Assembly: GCF_006351005.1 (NCBI RefSeq)
Contig: NZ_VENP01000020.1
Coordinates: 1-57,666, forward strand
Direction: 5' to 3'
DNA: 57,666 bases
Origin: Miniimonas arenae
GTDB taxonomy: Bacteria; Actinomycetota; Actinomycetes; Actinomycetales; Beutenbergiaceae
In this document: in pieces, positions 51,034-57,666 of the stretch
Layout of the letters: each line of letters starts with the position of its first letter
Numbering within the stretch: position 1 is the first letter of the stretch
Made by a program: the position numbers and the translations under genes
The notes under the pieces: model-generated
The model's database searches: none
Told to the model about the DNA's origin: nothing
Seen by the model: only the letters and a program-made list of their open reading frames with translations

Positions 51034-51221
51034 CCGAGAGGGTTTCCGAGGTCTGCGAGAGGGTTTCTGAGGTCTGCGAGAGGGTTTCTGAAGCCTGCGA
51101 GAGGGTTTCCGAGGTCTGCGAGAGGAAGTCCGTAGTTTCGCGAGGTGATGTTCGTCCTTTCGCGAGAGGTTCTTCGTCCTTTCGCGAGAGGTTCTCCGTC
51201 CTTTCGCGAGAGGTTCTCCGT
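51034..51221. repeat. Direct GCGAGAGG array whose period changes from 21 to 22 bp
   Basis: Nine units in one orientation: starts at 51034, 51055, 51076, 51097 and 51118 (21-bp steps), then 51140, 51162, 51184 and 51206 (22-bp steps). The 21-bp units read GTCTGCGAGAGGGTTTC; the 22-bp ones read CTTTCGCGAGAGGTTC. No inverted arm is visible. The array fills the whole gap between the ada-alkA stop and ogt. Confidence 0.88.
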
Positions 51222-51226
51222 CGCGC

Positions 51227-52912
51227 TCACGCGTAGACCTCCGCCGTCCACAGGTGCTGCAACGCGTAGGAGCGCCACGGCCGCCACGGCGCGGAGAGCC
51301 CCTCGGCGACGGCGGACGTCACCTTCCCGAGCTCGACCCCGGTCCGCGCGGCGAGCGCCTTGCGCAGCACGAGGTCGCTCGGCATGAACGCGTCCGGGTC
51401 GCGCAGCGCCCGCAGCGTGAGGTAGTCGGTGGTCCACGGCCCGATCCCGGGCAGCGCGAGCAGCGCCGAGCGCGTCGCCGCGACGTCGACCCCCGGCTCG
51501 AGCGTCAGCCCGTCGGCCAGCGCCGTCGCGACGGCGTGCACGGCCCGGGCCCGCGCCTGCGTGAGGTTCGCGGCGTCGCGGATCGCCTGCGGCCCGGCCT
51601 CCGCAAGGACGCTCGCCCTCGGGAAGGTGACGAGGTCCGTGGGCGGACGCTCGCCGTCGTGCGCCTGCGCGTGCTCGCTCGCCGCGCCCTGCGCCGCGCG
51701 CTCGGCCGCAACGTCCGCTGGGCCACCCCCCGTGACCGGCGTCCCGAACGCCCGCGCGATGCGGCCCTGGAACGTCCGCGCGACGGCGAGCGACACCTGC
51801 TGCCCCAGCACCGCGCAGACGGCGAGCTCGGCGCCGTCGGGAACGCCCGGGACGCGCAGGCCCGGCCGCCGCGCGACGAGGTCGCCGACGAGCGGCGCGT
51901 CCCGCAGGTGCTCGCCGACCTGCACGGGGTCGGCGTCGAGGTCGAGCCAGCGCCGCACCCGCGCGACGACGAGCATGAGGTCCGCGAGGTCGGCCGGCCG
52001 CACGGTGACGGTGAGGTGGTGCGGCAGGTCGCGCGCGTGGTGCGCGGCAGCGTCCCGCGTGCCGGGGGTGTCCGGCGCGTCCTCGCCGCCGGTGAGCGAC
52101 AGCCGCACGACGGCGGGCCCACCCGGCGCGTCGACCACCCGCCAGTGGGCGGTGCCCACCAAGGCCTCGACGCCGGCGACGGCGTGCGCCGTCAGCGTGC
52201 GCCGCAGCGGCACGAGCGCGAGCGGCGGTCGGTACGCGAGGCGCAGCACGAGGGAGGCGGGGCCGACGCCCACGCGGTCGCCCGGGTCGACGGCGGCGCC
52301 CACCGCCCTGCCCGACGGCGAGCGCCCGCTCCCTGCCACGGCCTGCGGCCTGCGAAACGTGCGCGGTGCACAGCCGAACTCGGCCCGCATGACGTCGTTG
52401 AACTGCCGGATCGAGCCGAACCCGGCCGCGAACGCGACGTCGGCCAGCGGCATCGTCGTCTGCTCGATGAGGAGCCGGGCCGTGTGCGCGCGGCGCGTCC
52501 GGCCGAGCGCGAGCGGCCCCGCGCCGACCTCTGCGACGAGCATCCGGGTGAGGTGGCGCTCGGAGACCGCGAGGCGTCGGGCCAGGCCGGGGACCCCACC
52601 GTCGTCGAGCGCACCGCCCGAGATCAGCTGGACGGCGCGGGAGACGAGGTCGCCGCGCGCGTCCCAATGCCGGCTGCCCGGCAGCGAGTCGGGGCGGCAG
52701 CGCCGGCACGCCCGGAACCCGGCCGCGACCGCCGCCGCGACCGTCGGGAAGTACTGGCAGTTCTCCGGCCGCGGGGTCCGCGCCGGGCACGACGGCCGGC
52801 AGTAGATCCCCGTCGTCACCACGCCCAGGTACAGCCGACCGTCCCAGCGGGCGTCGCGGCCGGCGACGGCGCCGTACGCGGACGTGGGGTCGAGGGGGAG
52901 GTGCACGGTCAC
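51227..52912 (-). CDS. Bifunctional Ada regulator / AlkA 3-methyladenine DNA glycosylase
   Basis: 561 residues. The N-terminal Ada domain has the zinc cysteines in YCRPSCPARTP and RACRRCRPD; one of them accepts methyl groups from phosphotriesters. An AraC-type helix-turn-helix (LARRLAVSERHLTRML, ADVAFAAGFGSIRQFND) follows, then an AlkA domain with helix-hairpin-helix LLALPGIGPWTTDYL and the catalytic Asp in AFMPSDLVLRKAL. It senses alkylation damage, activates repair genes and excises alkylated bases. The C-terminal Ada methyltransferase is absent; ogt next door supplies it. Start GTG 52912. Confidence 0.9.
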   Translation of the reverse strand: MTVHLPLDPTSAYGAVAGRDARWDGRLYLGVVTTGIYCRPSCPARTPRPENCQYFPTVAAAVAAGFRACRRCRPDSLPGSRHWDARGDLVSRAVQLISGGALDDGGVPGLARRLAVSERHLTRMLVAEVGAGPLALGRTRRAHTARLLIEQTTMPLADVAFAAGFGSIRQFNDVMRAEFGCAPRTFRRPQAVAGSGRSPSGRAVGAAVDPGDRVGVGPASLVLRLAYRPPLALVPLRRTLTAHAVAGVEALVGTAHWRVVDAPGGPAVVRLSLTGGEDAPDTPGTRDAAAHHARDLPHHLTVTVRPADLADLMLVVARVRRWLDLDADPVQVGEHLRDAPLVGDLVARRPGLRVPGVPDGAELAVCAVLGQQVSLAVARTFQGRIARAFGTPVTGGGPADVAAERAAQGAASEHAQAHDGERPPTDLVTFPRASVLAEAGPQAIRDAANLTQARARAVHAVATALADGLTLEPGVDVAATRSALLALPGIGPWTTDYLTLRALRDPDAFMPSDLVLRKALAARTGVELGKVTSAVAEGLSAPWRPWRSYALQHLWTAEVYA

Positions 52913-53025
52913 CAGTCTGCGGTGCCCGACGGCGGAGCACTAGCGGGATTCGGACGTCGCGGTGGGTGCGGCGTGCGCCGGCGCCGGGCGGCGGTGGGCC
53001 AGGCGGGTCCGCACGCAGTGGCGCC

Positions 53026-54096
53026 CTAACGGATCGCACGCGCCACCTCCCACGCCGCGTCCGCCGTCGTCGTCAGCACGCTCGCCGTGCGGCCCGTCGC
53101 GATCTCGTGGCGGGACACGAACGACGAGCCCGCGTCCATCCCCTCGAGCTCCACCACCCCCGGAGCGGGGAGCCAGAAGCCGAGGCCGTAGGCGTTCTCG
53201 TCCTCGGACGCCGCGGAGCGCTCGCGCAGCATGTCGTCGACGAGCTCGCGCGGGACGATCCGCGCGTCGAGCAGGGCGTCCCAGAACGTCACGAGGTCGG
53301 CCGCCGTGGTCCAGATCCCGCCGTCGCCCCCACCGATCACGGGGAGGTGGTGCACGTTGGTGCGCCACACGCCGTCGACCCTGACGTAGCCGACGGCGGC
53401 GTCGCCGGGCAGCGCGTCGCTGCGGAGATAGGCCGTCGCGGTGAGCCCGGCGGGCTCGATCACGCGCGTGCGCACGAGGTCGTGGAACGGCACGCCCGAG
53501 GCGCGCTGCGCCAGGATCGCGAGCACCACGAAGCCGCCGTTGCAGTACAGGAAGTCGGTCCCCGCGGCGAACACGGGGTCGTGCCCGCCGAGCACGTCAA
53601 GGTAGTCCTCGGCGTCGACGTAGCCGCTCATCGCGCCGGGCAGGAGGTACTCGGCGGAGTCCGCGTCGTCGTCGAGGTAGTCCCCGATGCCGGAGCGGTG
53701 GGCGAGCAGGTGCTCGATCGTGACGTCTTCGCCGATCAGCGGAAGGTCGTCACAGAGGAGGGAGCGCGCCGTCGTGTCGAGGGTCAGGGTGCCGTCGGCG
53801 ACGAGGCTCATCACGGTGAGGGCGGTGAACCCCTTGGCCCCGCTCGCGACGGCGATCCGGTGCTCCGGCGTCATCGCGATCCTGTGGCGGCGGTCGGCCA
53901 GGCCCCACGCGTGCTCGAGGACGGTCTCGCCCTCCTCGTCGATGCGCACGACGCCGGCGCTCGGCTCCTCCGCCGCCTCGCGCAGGGCGGTGGCGAGGGC
54001 ATCGCGCCGCTCGATGGTGAGCAGGGGGTGGTCGGGGAGCGCGGGGGGCGGTGGGTCGGCGGGCGGGTCGGCGGTCGGGTCGGCGGTCGGGGTCAT
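53026..54096 (-). CDS. Serine hydrolase, class C beta-lactamase-like
   Basis: 356 residues. The S-x-x-K motif is in VASGAKGFTAL near residue 88, the Y-x-N motif in FLYCNGGFVVLAIL, and FWLPAPG to VSRHEIAT lies near the end. No signal peptide: it starts MTPTADPTADPPADPP, so it is probably cytoplasmic, unlike true beta-lactamases. It may be an esterase or peptidase; the substrate is unknown. Start ATG 54096, with an overlapping repeat TCGGCGGTCGGG in the opening codons. Confidence 0.8.
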   Translation of the reverse strand: MTPTADPTADPPADPPPPALPDHPLLTIERRDALATALREAAEEPSAGVVRIDEEGETVLEHAWGLADRRHRIAMTPEHRIAVASGAKGFTALTVMSLVADGTLTLDTTARSLLCDDLPLIGEDVTIEHLLAHRSGIGDYLDDDADSAEYLLPGAMSGYVDAEDYLDVLGGHDPVFAAGTDFLYCNGGFVVLAILAQRASGVPFHDLVRTRVIEPAGLTATAYLRSDALPGDAAVGYVRVDGVWRTNVHHLPVIGGGDGGIWTTAADLVTFWDALLDARIVPRELVDDMLRERSAASEDENAYGLGFWLPAPGVVELEGMDAGSSFVSRHEIATGRTASVLTTTADAAWEVARAIR

Positions 54097-54128
54097 GGCC
54101 ACGATGCTCCTCGCGGGAGTCCCGCGTC

Positions 54129-54136
54129 GCGAGAGG
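54129..54136. repeat. Isolated GCGAGAGG unit
   Basis: A single copy of the 22-bp-family core box (CGTCGCGAGAGGATTTCC context) just upstream of the serine hydrolase start, with no array around it. Confidence 0.5.
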
Positions 54137-54151
54137 ATTTCCGCGCCGCTG

Positions 54152-54454
54152 ACAGCGCTGTGGCTCCGTCGAGCTCGACCTTGGTCCTGCTCGGACTCGC
54201 CCGGCCGGGGCCAACCGGCGCCTTCGCGCGCGTCTTCCCCGTGATTCTGCGGATGAACCGGTGCTCGTGGGCGACGTCGCCGTGCGCCCTGGCGAAGGTG
54301 CGCCGACACTACAGAGCCACAGCGCTGTGGCTGTGCAGCGTCGGCGCCCGCGAGCCCGCTTCTCTCCGCCCGGGCCCATTTTCCGCGCTATCTTGCGGCT
54401 TGCAGCGGTTGCCAGACGCGCTTCGGGGAGGTTGGCCCGGTCACAGCGCTGTGA
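54152..54454. promoter_or_regulatory. Three CACAGCGCTGTG palindromes in a divergent promoter region
   Basis: Near-identical palindromes: ACAGCGCTGTGGCT (54152), perfect AGCCACAGCGCTGTGGCT (54315-54332) and TCACAGCGCTGTGA (54441-54454). Centres are 167 and 124 bp apart. The region separates the divergent serine hydrolase and methyltransferase genes and is otherwise empty. Likely binding sites of one dimeric regulator; copies of a small repeat are the alternative. Confidence 0.55.
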
Positions 54455-54592
54455 CGGCCTCGGGTCGGATCGTGCGGCAGACGCGCTGCGCCCGCTGCCT
54501 GCTCGGCTGCTCGGCTGCTCAGCCGCCCGGCCGCCCAGCCGCCCGCCCGGCCGCCCGGCCGCCCGGCCACCTGGCCGCGCTAGCGTCGCGGC

Positions 54593-55612
54593 ATGCCACA
54601 CGACGGACACGGCGACCACAGCGCCGACGGCGAGCACGGCCCGGACGGCGACCGCAGCGCCGACGGCGACCACAGCGCCGACGGCGAGCACGGCCCGGAC
54701 GGCCACGGACACGCCGTCGGCGGGCACGACGGCCACGGACACTCCGGCGCCGGGCACGGCGGCCACGGGCACGCCGTCGGCGGGAACACCGGCCACGCGC
54801 ACGCCGCGGGCGCCGCCCCCGACGCCCTCGCCGAGATGCTCGACCTCGACGCGGCCGCCATGGGCGGCTACCTCGAGTCGGTCGCCGCCAATCTCGCCCG
54901 CCTCGCGCCGGACGCCCGCACCGTCGTCGACCTCGGCGCGGGCACCGGCGCCGGCACGTTCGCCCTGGCGGAGGCGATGCCCGAGGCGACCGTGCACGCC
55001 GTCGACGTCGATCCCGCGATGCTCGCGACGGTCGCGCAGCGGGCGACCGAGCGCGGTCTGGGTGCGCGGGTGGTCGCGCAGCGAGGCGACTTCGACGCCG
55101 ACGAGCCGCCCCTGCCCGCACCCGCGGACGTCATGTGGTCCTCCGGCACGCTGCACCACGCGGCCGACCCGGCGGCGCTGCTCGCGCGCGTCCACGCCGC
55201 GCTCCGCCCCGGCGGCCTGCTCGCGGTGCTCGAGATGGACGACCTGCCCCAGCCCCTCCCGGCCGGCACCGGCCCCGACGGGCTGTCCGAGCGGCTCGCG
55301 GCGCTCAGCGTCGGTTGGAGCTCGCACCCGGACTGGGCGCCGACGCTGCGCGGGGCTGGTTTCGAGCTCCTCGAGCAGCGCTCGATCCTCGACACCAGCC
55401 CGTCGCCCGAGCTTGCCCGCGCGTGGGCGACGGCGTGGCTCACCCGCCTGCGTCGGCACGCCTCAGCGCTGGCCGAGCCCGCCGAGCGGGACCGTCTCGT
55501 CGCGGACCTCGACGCGGTCCTGGCCGACGGCGCCGCCGGACGCGGCCCGCTCGCCGTCGCCGACCTCGAGCTGACCAGCGGCCGCACTCTCTGGCTCGCC
55601 CGCCGACCGTAG
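54593..55612 (+). CDS. SAM-dependent methyltransferase with His/Asp/Gly-rich N-terminal tail
   Basis: 339 residues. The first ~75 are tandem His/Gly/Asp repeats (SADGEHGPDGD, GGHDGHGHSG) likely to bind metal ions. The class I methyltransferase fold follows: VVDLGAGTGAGTFALAEAM (motif I), VHAVDVDPAML (motif II), VMWSSGTLHHAADP and LRPGGLLAVLEM. The substrate is unknown. The last 150 bp overlap the EamA transporter frame tail to tail. Divergent from the serine hydrolase. Confidence 0.82.
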   Translation: MPHDGHGDHSADGEHGPDGDRSADGDHSADGEHGPDGHGHAVGGHDGHGHSGAGHGGHGHAVGGNTGHAHAAGAAPDALAEMLDLDAAAMGGYLESVAANLARLAPDARTVVDLGAGTGAGTFALAEAMPEATVHAVDVDPAMLATVAQRATERGLGARVVAQRGDFDADEPPLPAPADVMWSSGTLHHAADPAALLARVHAALRPGGLLAVLEMDDLPQPLPAGTGPDGLSERLAALSVGWSSHPDWAPTLRGAGFELLEQRSILDTSPSPELARAWATAWLTRLRRHASALAEPAERDRLVADLDAVLADGAAGRGPLAVADLELTSGRTLWLARRP

Positions 55613-56500
55613 CCGCGGCGCCCCGCGGACGGTCCACCGCACCGACGCCACCAGCACCCCCGCCACGAGGGTCGCCCCGCCGATCACCTCGGCCGCGTTC
55701 GGCACCTGCCTGAGCAGCGCGGCGGCCGACGCCATCGCGACCACCGGCGCGAGCAGCACCCACGGCACCACCGATGCCGACGCGTTCCGCGCGAGGAGCG
55801 CGTTGAACACCGCGTACCCCACGAGCGTGCACAGCCCGGCCGTGTAGAGCGTCGACAGCACGGGCCGCCAACCCACGAGCGCGCCGAGTCCGGCGGTCAC
55901 GGCGTCGGGGCCCTCGACGGCGAGCGCGAGCCCCAGGGCCGGCAGCGGCACCACGAGCGCCGACCAGACGGTGAGTGAGAGGGCGCCGCCGCGCCGGTCC
56001 GGCGCGACGTGCCCCGCCCGCCGCGCGATGACGTTCCCGATCGCCCACGACAGCGCCGCGAGCAGGCAGAGCACGACGGCGAGCGCCGGTGCGCTGCCGC
56101 CTCGCCCGAGCGCGACGATCGCCAGGCCGGCCGTGCCGAGGATGACGCCGAGGAGCTGCGCCCGGGTCGGCCGCTCGCGCAGGACGAGCGCGGCGACGGT
56201 GATCGTCGCCACGACCTGCGCCTGCAGCAGGAGCGCCGCGAGCCCGGGTTGCAGGCCGAGCGCCATTGAGGAGTACAGCAGCCCGAACTGACCCAGACAC
56301 ATGAACGTCCCCACGCCGACGACGGTGCGCCGGCTCGCCGTCGGGCGTGGCACGACGAGCGCGGCGAGGCCGACGACGGCGAACCGCACCGCCACGAACA
56401 GCAGCGGCGGGATGCCCTCGAGCCCCCAGTCGATGACGACGAAGTTGAACCCCCACAGGGTGGCCACGAGGGCGGCGAGCTGCATGTCGCGTCGATTCAC
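55463..56500 (-). CDS. EamA-family (DMT) transporter
   Basis: 345 residues with ten membrane helices in two EamA repeats (NRRDMQLAALVATLWGFNFVVI ... LLLQAQVVATITVAALVLRERPT; ALSWAIGNVIARR ... ASVVPWVLLAPVVAMASAAALL, abridged). It probably exports an amino acid or similar metabolite, as RhtA/YdcZ relatives do. The true domain ends near 55620; the last ~50 residues are read across the 3' end of the methyltransferase gene and look non-native. GTG 56500 is the preferred start, ATG 56533 the alternative. Divergent from a LysR regulator. Confidence 0.85.
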   Translation of the reverse strand: MNRRDMQLAALVATLWGFNFVVIDWGLEGIPPLLFVAVRFAVVGLAALVVPRPTASRRTVVGVGTFMCLGQFGLLYSSMALGLQPGLAALLLQAQVVATITVAALVLRERPTRAQLLGVILGTAGLAIVALGRGGSAPALAVVLCLLAALSWAIGNVIARRAGHVAPDRRGGALSLTVWSALVVPLPALGLALAVEGPDAVTAGLGALVGWRPVLSTLYTAGLCTLVGYAVFNALLARNASASVVPWVLLAPVVAMASAAALLRQVPNAAEVIGGATLVAGVLVASVRWTVRGAPRLRSAGEPESAAAGQLEVGDGERAASGGAVGQDRVEVRDETVPLGGLGQR

Positions 56501-56572
56501 GCGCCCAGCCGACCACCCTGCACCCGGTAGCACCAGCGATCATTTCGTGCATTCACTCGGTAGCGTTGCTTC
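56501..56572. promoter_or_regulatory. Divergent promoter region of EamA and LysR genes
   Basis: 72 bp with two direct CGGTAGC boxes (near 56523 and 56550) and an AT-richer centre (GATCATTTCGTGCATTCA). This is where a LysR protein would bind to control both genes. Confidence 0.4.
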
Positions 56573-57538
56573 ATGATCGATCTCGAGGGCGTGGTGGCGC
56601 TGCGCGCGGTGGCGACCCGGGGGAGCGTGGCCGGCGCGGCCGATGCGCTCGGGTACACGCCGTCGGCGGTGTCGCAGCAGGTCAAGCGGCTGGAGCGGAA
56701 CGTCGGCGTCGCGCTGCTCGAGCGCGCGGGGCGCGGGGTGGTGCTCACGGACGCGGGCCAGCACCTGGTCGCGGCGTCGGCCGTGGTGCTCGCCGATCTC
56801 GAACGGATCGAGGCCGACCTGCAGCTCGCGGCCGGCGCGGAGGTCGGCGCGGAGGTCGGCGCGGGAGTCGGCATGGCGCCGGGCGGTGCACCCGTCCGCC
56901 CGCTCACGGGCGAGGTCCGGATCGGGGCGTTCTCCACGGTGGTCCGCGGCGTGCTCGTCGAGGCGCTCCCCGCCCTGAGGGCGCGCCACCCCGGGCTGCG
57001 CACGCCGGTCCGCGAGAGCGAGCCGTGGGAGACGATCGCGCTCGTCGCCTCCGGGCAGCGGGACCTCGGGATCGTGCACCGGTGGGGCGGGGTGGCGCTC
57101 GCGATGCCGGACGACCTCGTCGCGACGCCGCTGTTCACGGACGTCGCGGACGTCGTGCTGCCGGCGGGGCACCGGCTCGCCGGCCGTGCTGCATTGACGC
57201 CGGCCGATCTGGCGGACGAGGACTGGATCGCGACGTTCGACTCGACGATCTGCCGCCAGTGGCTGCGCCGGCTCTTCGACGGCGTCGCGAACGCGCCGCG
57301 GGTCGTGCACGAGTCGATGGAGTTCGCGAGCCACCTCGAGCTCGTGCGCGCGGGCCTCGGCGTCGCGCTCGTCCCACGGCTGGGCCGCGGTCCGCTCGGG
57401 GAGGGCCTGGTCGCGGTCCCGACGGCGCAGCCCGCCTCGACGCGCGACGTCGCCGCCGTGCACCGGCGCAGCATGGCGGGTTCGCCCGCGCTGCAGGCCG
57501 TTCTCGGCGCCGTCGTCGCTGCGACCCGCGACCGCTGA
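56573..57538 (+). CDS. LysR-type transcriptional regulator
   Basis: 321 residues. The N-terminal winged helix-turn-helix reads IDLEGVVALRAVATRGSVAGAADALGYTPSAVSQQVKRLE (abridged) and the C-terminal part is a periplasmic-binding-protein-like effector domain (VRIGAFSTVVRGVLVEALP, SGQRDLGIVHRW, MEFASHLELVRAGLGVALVPRL). A Gly/Ala/Val spacer with a short AEVGAEVGAGVG repeat lies between. It likely controls the divergent EamA exporter in response to its substrate. Confidence 0.9.
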   Translation: MIDLEGVVALRAVATRGSVAGAADALGYTPSAVSQQVKRLERNVGVALLERAGRGVVLTDAGQHLVAASAVVLADLERIEADLQLAAGAEVGAEVGAGVGMAPGGAPVRPLTGEVRIGAFSTVVRGVLVEALPALRARHPGLRTPVRESEPWETIALVASGQRDLGIVHRWGGVALAMPDDLVATPLFTDVADVVLPAGHRLAGRAALTPADLADEDWIATFDSTICRQWLRRLFDGVANAPRVVHESMEFASHLELVRAGLGVALVPRLGRGPLGEGLVAVPTAQPASTRDVAAVHRRSMAGSPALQAVLGAVVAATRDR

Positions 57539-57666
57539 CCCGCGCGGCGGCTCGATCGTGAGGTGGTGGTGGAACAGCCGGAACGGCGCCGCCGTGCCGG
57601 CGGACTGCCGGACGACCTCGTGGCCCACGGTCATCGTGCCCAACGCGGTCGGTCTGAGGAGCCATG
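57539..57666. other. Right-edge region, no gene assigned
   Basis: A minus-strand frame reads LGTMTVGHEVVRQSAG and FRLFHHHLTIEPP before running without a stop into the LysR gene, so no gene end fits. On the plus strand GAGGAGCC is followed by an ATG in the last three bases, possibly the start of a gene outside the window. Confidence 0.3.

Noticed and set aside
57555-57643. Minus-strand gene at the right edge
   Set aside because: The frame has no stop until deep inside the LysR gene on the opposite strand, so a real gene end does not fit.

Overview
The window is high-GC DNA (most third codon positions are G or C) with frequent GTG starts, 4-base GTGA/ATGA gene overlaps, TANNNT boxes a few bases upstream of start codons, lipoproteins, ECF sigma/anti-sigma genes and a DUF4914 protein. 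This points to an actinobacterium, probably a Micrococcales member of the Cellulomonas/Cellulosimicrobium kind; the genus is inference. No rRNA, tRNA, transposase, integrase or CRISPR array was seen.

Layout. 1-2732: the tail of a hydrolase-like gene, then a large protein with an LQR/AGN leader typical of extracellular contractile injection system (eCIS) associated proteins. 2800-15450: a TPP riboswitch with thiBPQ, a second ABC importer (ATPase, permease) coupled to a K+/H+ antiporter, a nucleotidyltransferase, a pyridoxal-kinase-like gene, an orphan ABC binding protein that probably serves the second importer, and a dicarboxylate/amino-acid symporter. 15606-19649: a 1347-residue eCIS-type protein with a conserved helical core and a nuclease-like tail. 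19800-23200: S4 protein, ECF sigma factor, VOC protein, intact anti-sigma factor, and a sigma factor that has lost its first half beside a fragment of a wall-anchored protein. 23543-28143: DUF4914 PEPCK-like protein, APC permease, tandem Usp. 28900-37258: a double-module histidine kinase with its LuxR regulator, membrane protein, DHA2 exporter, SRPBCC protein, unknown protein, PPK2. 37402-40685: a flavinylation redox module (FMN-binding lipoprotein, ApbE, NqrB/RnfD-reductase fusion). 40920-46873: holin-like protein, GH81 glucanase and GH36 galactosidase around a CebR-like operator. 47140-52912: MBL-fold protein, membrane phosphodiesterase, Ogt and Ada-AlkA. 53026-57538: serine hydrolase, methyltransferase with a His-rich head, EamA transporter, LysR regulator.

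Two patterns stand out. (1) At least eight gene-end regions carry arrays of a short unit repeated with a strict 21- or 22-bp period. In most, a left arm of direct units is followed by a core and a right arm of inverted units. Arms with different sequences (AGAGCGACT type and TTGACTGGT type) surround the same conserved core hairpin. A third family (GCGAGAGG type) uses a 22-bp period. I know of no description of such elements. (2) The two eCIS-type genes, 17 kb apart, share an unusual upstream signature: a perfect GCCCGATCGGGC palindrome plus a second copy centred exactly 22 bp closer to the gene, about 100-130 bp upstream of the start. This suggests they form one regulon, although no injection-system structural gene lies in the window.
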